Assembly (NCBI RefSeq): GCF_964204645.1
Contig: NC_134031.1
Location: forward strand, 3,393,001-3,457,000
Reading direction: 5' to 3'
DNA: 64,000 nt
From: Tubulanus polymorphus
Taxonomy: Eukaryota; Nemertea; Palaeonemertea; Tubulaniformes; Tubulanidae
The translations under genes and the position numbers were made by a program. Each line of letters begins with the position of its first letter. The stretch's first letter is position 1. Below, one piece after another: positions 13,101 to 25,390 of the stretch. The notes below the pieces were generated by a model, which had not been told where the DNA came from, did not search any database, and worked only from the letters and a program-made list of their open reading frames with translations.

Positions 13101-16100
13101 AAGCTACCCACATCAAACAACTGAGTAATGTATTTTTTGGTATATCTAATTGAAGGCGCGATCATGCAAAAAGACTTTGATTCAGGAGCCTAAAAAGCTG
13201 GTTTGAAGTTAAATGAAAGTGAACTTCAAACCACCAGGGCATTGCGCTATCTCTTGAGATAGCTGAAAGAATTAACAGGAATATTAGATGTGGAGCATAC
13301 CTTGCCAGCAGGCTCCGACCACTAGTTTAGTGCTGTGAGATTTAGTCTGGTGCAACGGCCAGTCGTCAACGACTTCCGGATTCTTCTTATTCTCGACGAA
13401 CATTTGTCCGTCGACGTATAATCGTACCTGAAAAATAATAGCGACGAATCTAATCAGCATTTCTCTAAAAAACAGCATTCTTTATCTAAAATTCTCTGAT
13501 ACTTCGCTAACCCTTGACAAAATTCCCTGCTTAGATTATATAAGGTAATCATCAGCAGAAGGCTGTTTCTTATCCAGAGGTTTCCCTTGTATAATTTTTG
13601 TCACCAGCAAAAACAACAAGACACCAAAAATTAAAATACCCCGACTTCTCCCTTATTTTCAAGAAACAGCCGGAATTCTCTGATCAGCAAAATAAAACCT
13701 TTTAAAGGGTCCTATTCTAGAGCTGTGAATAAGTCGAGAGAAAATGAACAAAAATGTTTACCTGTGGGAAATCCATGCTGACCGCGTAATGATGCCACTT
13801 GCCGTCGCAGACCTCCGGTAATTTCCAGCGCCATTCGGCCGGTTTAAACACGTTGAACGTATCTTTAGCGTATTCCTGTCTCAACAGCAACACCAGACGA
13901 CAATTGTGTATATACAACGAATAGTGATGACGGTTCATTCCTGAAATTCAGTTACACAATTCAATCATTGATCAATTATTCAATAGACCCCATTCAGATC
14001 AAATCGACCAAAAGTTTGAAATTTTGCGCCCAGTTTTTGGAAAGTTCTACACAAATTTCACCTATCAGGTTAAATCCATACTGTCATTTTTACGAAGTGC
14101 CCAGTCCACCCGGGCAATCAGTGTTCTTCGAAAATGACAAGTTATTTGACATAGTACAGTCAAAATAGTGTTTAATCGAAACTTAACTAGAAAAGAAATT
14201 ATTCTGATTTTTAGAATACGTGTTTTGATATTTTTCAGAGGGAGGAATCAAGTATTACTGGTACCAAGATGCACGAAAACTCATAATACATACAATACAT
14301 GATATATTGGAATTTTCTCCAAGACAAACGTATATTTTCAATCAATAGCAACATGCTTAACATTGTATTTAAAATCGCCAGATCTTAGTAAACTTGCGAC
14401 GCGAGTTGCGATGTTAATCGACGGTAAGTTGCTTTTTTTAAGTAACGAGAAAATTATCGAACAGTGGAACACTGAAGCCGCGAACGGTGGCCATAGAACC
14501 ACGTCGAACAGTAAGCAGCAAGCAACAATTCAGCCATGCTCAAAATTGAATCATCGAGTTAGTAAGTACCCAGTACTTGGATAGAATAGAGCCTAACTTA
14601 CGGCGCCGCAATCCCGCGAAACACAGAACCATCTAACAAAAGATTGATCGCTACGCAAGAATGTATGAATGTGCACGTGTCCGTAGGGTCGGATTTCATG
14701 AACTCATTCTTTCAATGAAGCAACTTCGGATTCGGTTGTATCAATACAGTAAATATTTGAATTCTAATCAGGCAATTACAAGGCGGTCCACTTAAACGGT
14801 ACATATTAAATTACGAATTAAGTAGAATTATTAGGGATGAACTGATTTCATGGGATAGAGTCAGATCTAACTTCTAAAGAGATCGAGTCCCAACGTAATA
14901 GTGTTCCCGGGCCAAGTTCCATTATTGGGATAAATTCAACTCCATGAGTTGAGATCAGGTTTATTTCTGATGTTTTGACTCCAATGAGAGTCAAATTTCT
15001 GCAGAGATCTACCGGAGATCAGTATAATATGTTCAAAAGTTTAAAACTATTCGATTTTAAACAACATATATCTTCAATGTTTCAATCTAGGGAAACTGAA
15101 AGACCAGGGTCCAGAAGAAAAGGTATTTCTCAGATAGCGAGAGACCTCTGCCGGGGTACCACCCTCGGATTTACATAACATATCTTCGAAGAAATACATC
15201 CTCCAAAAATATGCCATTTTCAAAAGGGCGGGTTTCAAATTCACATTAAAAGATCTCTGTTCGATAAAAATGGCTGCCTGAATGATAAGGTAAGGCAGAC
15301 ATCCGGACCCTCGAGACCGACCCATAAACCCGCCCCTGGCAAAATCGACGCGTCTTATTCTGATGGGTGGTGATTAATAGCATTCCCATGCTGAGAATCG
15401 TATGTACCTTCACCGTCTGAACTGCACAGTATCTGTTCTTTAGCTCCGTGTTTCGACGAGGTCGCGCGCACTCCGCCGTGCATCATCCACATCATGATCG
15501 TGAACCGCGGCGCGATCTGGTGGCTGAGCATGCCGTCAGGCACGACGATGTGAGTCGTTTCGCCGTCGAAACGGAACATCTTATCGCTGTCAGCGCCCTC
15601 GTCGTGCGGTACCGACTTCGTGAACGTGTTGTATATGTTCGCCGATGGAAGCAGATCGACGACTTCTGAGTGCGCTCCTGAAATATATTCACATGTCATT
15701 GTTTAATCAATTCATAATTGTGTGATTAACATTCAATTGATTTGTTGCCCGCAAATTTAGCCTGATGATTGTTTTTAAGCCACTCTATCCAGAGCTATCT
15801 TCGCAGGTTCCTTAGTCCCCACAGCCCACTGAGCCCCATTCAGGGCAATATTAGCAGGTTCAAGGTTTCTTAATCCCCACCGCCCACTGAGTACCATTCA
15901 GGGCAATATTAGCAGGTTCAAGGTTTCTTAATCCCCACTGCGCCTCGGCTGCTCGGCTGCTGCATACCTTCTACGGTGATAATGCTATTGATATAAAGCG
16001 ATCCTAATGATATAAAGCGATCAACTTACCACAAAGATGTCTTTGAGACTGTATCGAGTAGGTATCACGATCGCAACCTTTGCCGATGTGCTGAGCTCCC

Positions 16101-19100
16101 AAACTGATTTTGATCGACGCTTTATCCAACGTACAATTCGTCTTGCACATGTCGAAACGCGCGTCCTTCGCGAACGGCAGACGTCCGCTGCCGGCTCGGT
16201 ATTTGATCGGATCCGTCGCGATACCCTTCCAGCCTTTCACGCACGCCTTCACGATTTTGAACGTGACCATGACCGGTTTGGACTCGCGGCCCGAGCAGTC
16301 GGTCGCGACGACGGCGATGATGAAATTGTGGTGTTCGTCGTACGAGATTTTCTTGCCGGTTTTCAAGCGAATGTTTCCTGAAAAAATATAATCCACATTT
16401 TCATAATTTCAAAAAATTCCTAAGATCAAATTATAAATTATCGTCAGTAGGGGCTGCTGTTCTATATCAAGAGATTCCTCGAGCCACTCGCCGACATTTT
16501 AATTCTCTGATTTTCCCTGCAGGGCATATAATAAATCTTGATTTTCCCTGAACATCGAAGACCCATTTCATATCAAGTAATGGTAGATAACAAGAGAGGT
16601 TCGTGATGAATTTTTACTGAGATTTCTGCAATCCTCTACGAAATCAATCATTCGAGCAGTTAACACTAACCGCCGTTATCGAAATCTACGAAATCGATCA
16701 TACAAACACTTACCGCGGTTATCAACTTTAAACGGTACGTCCGGTGTCAATATCCTGTAATCGCAAATATTGCCTTCATCGTCGACGCGTGATTCCCGAG
16801 CCCGGACGCTCACGAGTGGTTTGTCGGCCGGCTGCGGAGTCCCCTCTTCGAGATCGATGCGGTACGCGTCTTTATCCCACCTCGGATTCGGGTATTCGAC
16901 GACCTTTATATGGACGGGCATCCTGAATAAAAATACGCGACGTATTAACGAAATTATCATTCTTGTATCTATTATAACGCATTGAAGTACTAGCTCACAC
17001 CACCAGATGGCGTGTGACTTATAGTCCAAAACGAAGTTCATTTTTAATAGATCTAACCCGCATTTTTAAAAATAATTACAAATCAGAATATTATACTAAT
17101 AAAATCATAACCCAACACTATGTACAAATGAAAAAGATAAACCCTTAACTGACCATATACGGTCACTCTGACCATATCGCATCGACGCATTACCAGTAAG
17201 TTCACCGGATATACGCCAACAGTAGGTGCTGCCCTCTGGATACTAACTACAATTAACACTAGGTGACATTTCGGTCGACGATTGAAATTTCATCCACGTA
17301 AAACATTGATGATCTATGGAGAAAGCAGCCACATATAACACCTAAATATGGCCCTAGTTAAGAAAGGCGTTAAATCTAACTGCAATTAACTGATATCAAT
17401 CTCAGTGTTGAGTTAACAAATAAAAACCCACAGTTACATCTGTCATCATCAGAGGACCAAAAGAAACTGTTAAATCTATTTTTCAAATCAAATTAGGCCT
17501 ATAAAGCTTCAACGAATTGGAGTCTCTCCAGAGACTATCCTTTTAAATTTGCCAAAAAATTGATCTTATCATCTATTCACCATGTCAGAGTCTAAGGGCT
17601 ATTCTACATTTATAACAAACAGTAATTCAATACGATTTCATCGTTTATTAATATTCAACGTAATTGTATACTTTATCTTCGAGCTCTTGAAATGTGGTTT
17701 TCAACATTCTGTGTTATACCAGTTTCTTCTTACATTCAAGTTCCCCAAATCAACAAGGAATTCAATAACAGTATGGAGCACTTTGTGGGAAAAACGTCAT
17801 ACTTCCCGATTGACTATTCTACTCTATTCGGGAGTTTCCTAAGAGTTATCGATTTTCTTCAGAGAACAAAAATAGATTTGATTTAAACGTTGTAAGAAAT
17901 TGAAGCGCGGGCTACTACAGTACTGAAACCTCACTCGCCATAGTAGCATTACCGATACCCTACGGGGAACAACGCGAGACATTAATTATGAAGGTTTCGT
18001 AAGATGAATAATGAATTTTAAGCGAGATATTTCAATGGAGAAGATTGATTAATAGTTAATAATTAAACAGCCTCGGAAATGTATAGGCCTATATGGTAAC
18101 GATCGGAGTAGCAATGAGCTCTTAAGCCTTATCATCTATTTCCAGAAATAAAATCACCAGAAAATTCAACTACTGCCACTCGCAAATGCAGACTTTATTT
18201 TCAATGGACACGATAAAACTGAAATGAGATTTTAGGCGAAGATCGAAACCCAATAATTCAAAACGGTGAAGTAGAACCACGTATAGAACCACAATATCTC
18301 ATTACGTAGATTGCCATTAAAGTGAGACATTCTTCCCAATAAACACTTTCACGTGTAAATTACCCCCAGCGGGCAACAACGCCACAGAAATGAACATTAA
18401 ACGAGGTTTTATATACGCTGTTGTATTAGCGGCGTTAAAATACCAGCGGCTCTACGTTTCTTTCGAAAAACGAATTTTCGTTTAAAAAATTTTCAAGAGC
18501 TCTCCATTACAGAGATAGGTCATACATTACCAACAGAAAAATCTATTTTCTATCGAAATAGAATTTTAACCCAAATTGAATAAATTCATTTCTAAATTGG
18601 CTGTGACAGGGAATAAGGTGTAAAATTTACCAGAACTTTTGGGAAACCATTAGACAACTACTATCTCCAGCGAGCCATGTAAGGGAAAGGTGCTGTCTCT
18701 GAATACGGGTCTCACATCTCGAGACCAGGGGCATTCTACGCGCCGACTTTGAGAGAAAAATTCCGTAAGAACTTTTCTGCCATGACAAAATCATTTTCTA
18801 TTCTAATCTATATTGTTCCCAAATTGTACTTACGGAGACTCAGAAATCTTGTTAAGGGGAGATCCACAGTCGTAGGCAGCGACGTCGAAAGTGTAACGAG
18901 AGTTCTTTTTGGCGTCGAGTGTTTTGCCGGGCTCGAGTTTGATGATCGCCTCGCCGGTTATATGATTCTTTAATTCGATTTCGAAAGGTACGCCGGCCAC
19001 CGATTGGATCACGTAACCGCAAATAGCACCTGAAAATTCAAAGTACGTTCATTGGAGCAATTTTCTATCTCATAATAAGGGAAACCTCGATCTTACTGTG

Positions 19101-21016
19101 GACCCTATATCACCACTTATCTCGCTAGAATATAACAAGCCAATTAAGATTTTATTTATTTTGAAATAAATTTCATCTAGTTTTTAGTTCCCCACATAAA
19201 ACATAAGACAAATTGTAGGCTAATCGAGTGACCCCTTATAAATCACATTGTATTCGAATACGTTGGGTTCAAATTGGAAATCATCGGATATACATTTTTT
19301 TCAAAGTTCAAGTTAGATGAACTTTACTACTGTCACCTGTCTATTAGGCTTATAGATCTTGGCATGGCTTAAAGGTCAAGTAGGCCTAATCTTTTTATTC
19401 AAAATCAATACTGATGAAGCAACAATTATTGGCATATTTTCAAATTTCAGTTAACTGGTCATAGGATCCGTAACAAAATGGCCTTAACAGTTCAGGGAAT
19501 CCTAAATTCCCAGATATATCCAGATATAGATCCCCCGACTTTTCACCAAAATTCTCGGATTGAATTTAAAAAGATATTCTCAGTGCCAGCAAGAGAAACA
19601 CCAAAAATTTAAATTCCCTGATTTTCAATGCAAGTCAAAATGCCTGATATTTTCAAAAATACATAGGCCTATAGCCCTTCTCAAGACAAGACGCTCTGTA
19701 GTTTTGTATCAACACACTGTAGTATGGCATCATTCGTGACCTGTCTTGAAAAGGGGTAGGCCTATAGGCTTTTGTTAACGCAAAAATGTTTGACGCATTA
19801 AATTCAACGTGAAAAATAAAACTGTTCTTCTATGAATTATCAATTATTTGAACTCTCTACCCGAGGATTCAATCCGACATTTTCCGTGCATGAAGAATAA
19901 TTCCAGAACTGATTTTTCCAACTCGAGCTGGGGATGGTTCCTAAATTTCAGTAGATTAAGATTTTTTCCAACGTACCTCCGCTGCCTTCATCTTTATCCG
20001 TAGCCCTAAGCGGAGGGTCCAACTGTACGAGTCTCTCATTTTCGCGAATAACTCCATGGTACGCTCGAACCCGATTACCTTTCTTATCAATAGCTACCAA
20101 TTCCGGTGCATAGTCATTTTGGACAGGCTCTGCAAATGAAAAAGACCAGAATTAAAAATTCTATTTTTGGCTCAGGCTACTAGACTGTTTCCTAGAATTT
20201 AATACAATTTAACTATTGTTATACAAAAGCATAGTTTTTTTCACTCCCCCAGATAAACTTTCATACAATGTTAACAATAGTAGGAAAATACAAACGAGGG
20301 TTTCCCATGAAAGAGTGACTCACTGTGCATCAGTCCTAATCTAATCCATTATGTGTCAGAAATTTGATTTAGGATTATTCATGTAGGCCTATTCTTTATG
20401 TATTAATAAGTCTTATATAGTAAAATATCTCTGTTCAATAAGAAATTCTTCTTGTTCATAAAACATATATTTCATTAATTAAGAATGAGTATCAAGTGAT
20501 ACAGTCAGTCAGCGAGCGCACTTCTGACAAATAAGCCTATCGATATGCCATGGCCTCGATCAATCTATGAACCATTTCAATTTCAGACAATGAAATTTTG
20601 TTCGATAAAATGAAGACATAGAGTATTATCTAAATAATGAATACAGTAACTTCAAAAGTAACTGCCTAGTGCCAAAATCTGAAGAAAAAAACATCTTAAG
20701 CGAATCAGTGAGTGCTCTTTGACTTTGGTCTCAGACAATTTTATGACCCCATTTCCGAATTCATTTTTGAACCGTTTCGATTCGAAATCGTTCTCAATCT
20801 TTGATTACATAAAAATGAAGACATAGAATTCATCTCAAAAACTAGATTACTTTGAAAATAACTGCCGGAATCAGTGGAAGAATCACTTTGAAACGAATCG
20901 AAAATCCAACTTCGTGTGTGGTAGGTATTGAAAAATAGTCACTTACCCGATGTGGCCGATACGAAACCCAGGCATAAAATACCCAGTAAAGCACTACACC
21001 ACGCGATTCTATACAT
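7166..21016 (-). CDS. CLSTN: Calsyntenin (neuronal cadherin-family type I membrane protein), 16 exons, 999 aa
   Basis: Exons on the minus strand: 20947-21016, 19977-20129, 18834-19029, 16714-16922, 16030-16377, 15408-15677, 13762-13940, 13301-13427, 12587-12741, 12026-12177, 11422-11699, 10675-10833, 9770-9915, 8971-9127, 7928-8103, 7166-7390. All phases close over 3000 nt. Order: signal peptide (1-23); two cadherin repeats (about 35-250, with ICDYRILTPDVPF and ATDCSGRES); an IGKGCDRDTYS block; a LamG-like domain (about 345-530, with NRHHYSLYIHNCRL and LVVGACWQG); a conserved stalk; one membrane helix (about 870-890); an acidic tail. EMDWDNSALNI (907-917) and LEWDDSTL (981-988) are the two W-acidic motifs that in this family bind kinesin light chain. 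A D8 run (947-954) lies between them. Family role (known): postsynaptic and axonal-cargo adaptor, cleaved by secretases. Length matches vertebrate calsyntenin-1 (about 980 aa). Introns carry many repeats. I am sure of the family; the paralogue is not assigned. Confidence 0.97.
10225..10505. repeat. Degenerate tandem repeat in a CLSTN intron
   Basis: About three diverged units of roughly 80-100 bp share GGGATTTGAACCTGA-like and ACAAACCCCTGCC-like phrases (for example near 10275, 10390 and 10455). They lie in the intron between exons 12 and 13 of the minus-strand calsyntenin. Confidence 0.5.
11745..12002. repeat. Dispersed repeat copy in a CLSTN intron
   Basis: Contains AATTCCCCGATATTTTCC, GTCACCAGCAAGAACAGA and ACCAAAAATTAAAGTTTTC in that order. 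The same order of phrases recurs at about 13490-13685 and, more diverged, at 19495-19660 and 16400-16545, always in the same orientation. No terminal inverted repeat is clear, so the class is unknown. Confidence 0.6.
13490..13685. repeat. Dispersed repeat copy in a CLSTN intron
   Basis: Second copy of the family at 11745-12002. It keeps GTCACCAGCAAAAACAACAA, CACCAAAAATTAAAATACCC and a final GGAATTCTCTGATC. Confidence 0.6.
15811..15942. repeat. 58-bp tandem repeat in a CLSTN intron
   Basis: GGGCAATATTAGCAGGTTCA begins at 15843 and again at 15901, and CCCACTGAG at 15825 and 15883. The period is 58 bp, about two full copies plus a partial one on the left. Confidence 0.8.
19495..19660. repeat. 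Diverged dispersed repeat copy in a CLSTN intron
   Basis: Third copy of the 11745-12002 family, recognised by AATTCCCAGATATATCC, GTGCCAGCAAGAGAAACACC and AAAAATTTAAATTCCCTGAT in the same order. Confidence 0.5.
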
Positions 21017-22870
21017 CTTCGACTATATTCTCATGTGTTTGTGTAGTGCGAGAAACGTTTATTTAAACGGCTAAAACCGTTTTCTAAAATCTGTCTTAAA
21101 TCCCGTGTATTACGCGGATATTCCGTCTTTCAATATGGCCGCCGTATTTCTTGTTGATATATCCACGATATGTGACGTAATTCTGACAGAAGCTGATCGA
21201 TCGTTCCATCAACCGCCCCTCCTCCTACTCATGGAACTCCCTTTTAATGTTTTTATCTTTAAACAAATCTATCCCTCACACAATGCTCTCGAGTTCGAAA
21301 CGTCGTGTCATCCGTTTCTGATTTTCTGAATGATAAATCTTGCTTTTGAATTTTAAATCTGTTCCTGGGTTTTTTATAATCAAATTTTTCCCGATAAATC
21401 TATTTAAACTACAAGAACTAGGAAAATTTATCAACATTGGCTAATACATTTGATAGGCGAGAGTAAGGCTCAATTAGTTAATTGTTTTCTATATTGGCAT
21501 CCCTTTTGTAACCCTACTATTATTATTTTAACTTTGAATCCTAAGGTGATCTCATCGAGACCTGATTTTACGTAGGTATCGATCGGGTGTAGATTTTTTT
21601 TTAGATTGCGGGTTTTTTATTGAACATGGAAAATTTGTATAGGTTTTTGCTTTTCAGTTTGAATTGATAATTGTCTATACATTTGATAATCATGTTTCAA
21701 TTTGGATTAAATACACCGGGAATCAAAAGTTATCAAAAATATGTTCTTTACAATTTGTGCCCTCAGAATTCTGATTAAAACCACTAAATACAAATGTCAA
21801 AACTAAGAACTATTGATATCCATATAAACGAAAAGCTCACGTCAGTCTCTATAATCAATTTTTTTATACAATAATGAAATTATTCATAGGGACCATATAT
21901 GCAATTTTTTTTCTTTTCAGGATGATTTCTCAGTTGGTGGTGGGTGGCTTTACGAATAAATGAACAGCCAACATATAAATGAATTGTACCTCCATCGCAG
22001 AACGCGCAATCAGCTTTTTATAGTGTCTAATTTTCAAAAAGTCAAAATCACCAACCTGTTGATAAAACGCCGGCTGTATCACATTTTGTAAGATAGTTTT
22101 CTCATTAAATTGAATTTCGTTTTACTGGTTCCAGATATCGATGTATTTTGTTCCGCGTATCAACATGTATTTCCGCATGTGATCGCGTGTATTTCCGCAT
22201 GTGATTTGTCAAGCGCATCCACAGAAACATGTGGTCACTTTAGGCTGATTCTACTGCGCAAATACTCACTCAAAACGAACTCGTTTGTAATAAATACAGC
22301 CTCTATTGGGTAAAAGCATCAATAAACAATATATTTACAGTAAATTGGTAGTGAAAAATAGTAGGTTTTGTAAATTATTTGAAATGTCATGATAGTCTTT
22401 TTGAACTACTCTCACTTTTCTGCAGCTGTTTATAATTTTCGATTAGAAATGAATTGGATGAGGTTAAGGATGATCAATCAATAATAAGGAGTTGGGAAAA
22501 AGTTTCCAATGTCTGAGAGATGGTTACAGTCCACAGATTATTGCTAATACAGCTGACTCTTTTTAAATTGGATTTTTTTGCCCATGCGGAACTTCTCTGA
22601 GTTGCATAATATCCCATTTATGTATACAGTGGGAAAAATATTTCGATAAACATCCAAATTACACGGTTGATCTTGAGTTGATCATATCTGACTTTTTAGG
22701 GGGGAGTCTCTTACTGTATTACGCAAGGCTCTAATATTAGTCCTGGTCACCATTAGTTAATGAAACACTGTAGGCCTGTTAGATCCCACATAAAAAATGA
22801 AAAAAATCTTAAATGTTTCCTTGAGCTTATATCAATTTCAAATAAACTATGAACGTAAAAAAACAATGTT
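21017..22870. other. Divergent intergenic region between CLSTN and the LRR-Ig gene
   Basis: About 2.1 kb separates the two start codons. It should hold the CLSTN promoter and 5' UTR and perhaps the LRR-gene promoter. I see no TATA box or conserved element that I could defend, and no coding frame. Confidence 0.4.
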
Positions 22871-23000
22871 AATTGTTTAAATTGATATTGTGGGTTTCTC
22901 TCAATGATAGTTAGTGTTGAATTTGGAAATTTTCAAATTGTTTAAATTGATATTGTGGGTTTCTCTCAATGATAGTTAGTGTTGAATTTGGAAATTTTCA
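22871..23000. repeat. 65-bp tandem duplication upstream of the LRR-Ig gene
   Basis: Two near-identical 65-bp units, starting AATTGTTTAAATTGATATTG at 22871 and 22936. Each ends in a TTTTCA(A/G) sequence resembling a splice acceptor. They lie 130-260 bp before the ATG. Confidence 0.9.
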
Positions 23001-23132
23001 GATTGTCAAGCGCCACATTCAGACCACCTTCCAAGTTGGACCCTCGTTCAGTGTGGGTCACATATTACCAACGTGGTCATTTTCTAATTATCCTATTATC
23101 AATTTCAGATTGTATGAAATCAAAATAAAGCG

Positions 23133-25040
23133 ATGCGGTTTGAAGCGCGAATCTCGGTGTTGGGTTTCCTCGCCGTCGTTTCTGGCTATGTCGACTTAAA
23201 TCTCATTCACAACTACTCGGCCGCGAGTGGCTCGCTGACGAAACTCAATCAAACATTATCCTGCCCGCCGCGATGTAACTGTAACATAAACAACCGCATG
23301 GTATTTTGTAACGATTCCCGCATTTGGCATTTCGATTCGTTCTATCGCGACGTTCCGACGAACGTTCGAAATTTGACGGTTTTCCGAGCGTCGTTTCCGA
23401 CCGTGCCGGCGAATTACGTCGGCAATTTGACGCACGTGCGCTTTTTAACGTTGAACAAATGCACGATCAGCACGCTCGAACCGGGTGCGTTTAACGACGC
23501 CAGAAACCTCGAACTGTTGGACCTCGGTCGCAATTACATCAAGATACTACCCGCCGATTTACTACGCGGACTTCGAAGACTCAAAGATTTAGATCTACGC
23601 GATAATCTAATCGAAACGTTGCCCGAAGGATTATTCGACGGTTTGTCCGATTTGAAGTCGTTGAAATTGCAGGACAACTTTCTGAAACGCGTTTCGCCGC
23701 GATCGTTTTACGACTTGCGTTCGCTGGTCGATTTGAATCTGTCGAACAATCGAATCGTATATTTCGAATCGGAGGTGTTCGCGACGAACGCGATGTTGAA
23801 AAGCGTCGCGTTGTCGTCGAATCGACTGCGCTCTCTTTCGCGTCGCGCGTTCGCGAACTCGCCGAATCTGGAAACCGTGCATCTCGATAACAATCCGTGG
23901 CAGTGCAGCTGTTATTTGCGCTGGTTAGCGGATGAGATTGCGACGCGGAAATCAGTTTTCGAGAACAGCGACCGAATCCGCTGCAATTCGCCGCGCGAAC
24001 TGAAATCGATCGGCGTCGAGTACGCGCGCAATACATTGTGTACGCCTCCTTTGATCGTTTCGTTGACCGACCATTCCGATGTTCTTTATCGCGACAGTAT
24101 TATGCTGGACTGCAACGCGACGGGTTTTCCGACGCCGTCCGTTTACTGGGTCGGTCCTCAAGGCACTGTACTGGCGCACGAATCGCAGCGAGAATGGATC
24201 ACGAGCGAACGCGGCGGCGCCGTCGTCTATTCGAGCGTCGCGATTTCCGGGCAGTCGTCGTTTCAGACGTTTGAAAACGGATCGTTACTGGTGATGTATC
24301 TGCACAGCCCGTATTCGGGTAACTACTCGTGCGTCGCCGAGAATCCGATCGGCAAAACGAATCTGACGATCACTGTAAGTATCGTAACGGCGATCCCGCG
24401 TATTTACGCGTTCTCGATGTACGTCAGCGGTATTTGCGCCAGCGTCGTTCTAGTCGTCGGCGTCGCGATCGCGTCCGTCAAATACTGCGTGACGCGTAGT
24501 CGGCTGCGTAAGTTCCGTCGACGTAAACCGGGCGATCATTTCTACGAGACGGGGCCGGTCGACGAACCGATGCTCGTCGCCGAATCACCGGATGAGAAAC
24601 TGAAGAAAAAATACGCGAGCGGTAAAACGTCGTTGCAGTCGTCACCGTCGCACTCGCGCAGTCACTCCGGCGACGAACTGGAGGATTTCGACGACGAATA
24701 CTACTCTGTTTCGCATATTAAAGACACGATCGACGAGATGGGCCTGCGTCTGCGCACCGGCGTCGAACGGCGCGTCGAGAAGATGCGCTCGCAGATGTCG
24801 AATCTGCACGAGTCGAGTAATCAGTATATGCAGAATTTACGCGACAGCGGGCAGAAGGCGGTGCAGAAAGTTCGCGTCGGCGTCGTGATGAGCGTCGAGC
24901 AGGTGAAACAGCAGATGTTGTCGATGAAGGAACTATGCGGTCGCGGCGATATGTGTCAGACTGTGTCGACCGTATCGGTCACAACCGACATCGATTCACG
25001 TGAAAAATCAACAGTCGTTAAAAGTATTACCTACGTTTGA
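23133..25040 (+). CDS. LRR-Ig transmembrane receptor, Kekkon/LRRC24-like, single coding exon, 635 aa
   Basis: A long uninterrupted frame begins at ATG 23133 with a signal-peptide-like N-terminus. Order: LRRNT cysteine cluster CPPRCNCNINNRMVFC (44-59); about seven leucine-rich repeats (78-253); LRRCT starting NPWQCSCYLRWL with its last Cys at 303; one Ig domain (about 307-416, Cys 327 and Cys 400, with SGNYSCVAENPIG); a membrane helix (about 426-450); basic RRRK; a cytoplasmic tail of about 180 residues. The tail has an acidic DELEDFDDEYY patch, a Met/Gln/Arg-rich probable helix (531-601) and a class I PDZ-type C-terminus ITYV. This architecture is that of Kekkon, LINGO or LRRC24 proteins, neuronal adhesion or signalling receptors (family knowledge). 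The 5' UTR is probably spliced: TTTCAG ends at 23108. The subfamily assignment is tentative. Confidence 0.92.
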   Translation: MRFEARISVLGFLAVVSGYVDLNLIHNYSAASGSLTKLNQTLSCPPRCNCNINNRMVFCNDSRIWHFDSFYRDVPTNVRNLTVFRASFPTVPANYVGNLTHVRFLTLNKCTISTLEPGAFNDARNLELLDLGRNYIKILPADLLRGLRRLKDLDLRDNLIETLPEGLFDGLSDLKSLKLQDNFLKRVSPRSFYDLRSLVDLNLSNNRIVYFESEVFATNAMLKSVALSSNRLRSLSRRAFANSPNLETVHLDNNPWQCSCYLRWLADEIATRKSVFENSDRIRCNSPRELKSIGVEYARNTLCTPPLIVSLTDHSDVLYRDSIMLDCNATGFPTPSVYWVGPQGTVLAHESQREWITSERGGAVVYSSVAISGQSSFQTFENGSLLVMYLHSPYSGNYSCVAENPIGKTNLTITVSIVTAIPRIYAFSMYVSGICASVVLVVGVAIASVKYCVTRSRLRKFRRRKPGDHFYETGPVDEPMLVAESPDEKLKKKYASGKTSLQSSPSHSRSHSGDELEDFDDEYYSVSHIKDTIDEMGLRLRTGVERRVEKMRSQMSNLHESSNQYMQNLRDSGQKAVQKVRVGVVMSVEQVKQQMLSMKELCGRGDMCQTVSTVSVTTDIDSREKSTVVKSITYV

Positions 25041-25261
25041 TAAGGATTATTCGATATGTAAGCCGCTAAAGTTCGGGCTATGTTATTTAGAACATTCTAA
25101 ATTTAGTCCGCTCAAATTTAGGGTGGACCACGTATTCACACGGCGAAAAGTCCATTCTCAATTAGAATTGGAAAATTAGAAAACACCAATTTAGATTCTA
25201 GATTTTTTAGAATTTTAGAATGGAACTTATATCTGCCTGGTAACAGCTGATTTAGAAACCT

Positions 25262-25390
25262 GGGGCCAGTTGCTCAAAAGTTGGTTAAAGATAACCGGCC
25301 GTTAAATACCATAGTAACAATGAAATTTCAATTGTCACCATATCAACTATCCACTGGTTAACTCTAACCAACTTTTGAGCAACCGGCCCC
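25262..25390. mobile_element. Palindromic MITE with GGGGCC(A/G)GTTGCTC termini
   Basis: The left end GGGGCCAGTTGCTCAAAAGT and the reverse complement of the right end (GGGGCCGGTTGCTCAAAAGT) differ at one position, and the match extends about 26 bp. Related copies lie at 41751-41832 and 55171-55300. No coding capacity. Confidence 0.8.

Noticed and set aside
23581-24294. Several minus-strand and alternative-frame open frames over the LRR-Ig gene
   Set aside because: They are shadows of the CG-rich coding frame of the real gene.
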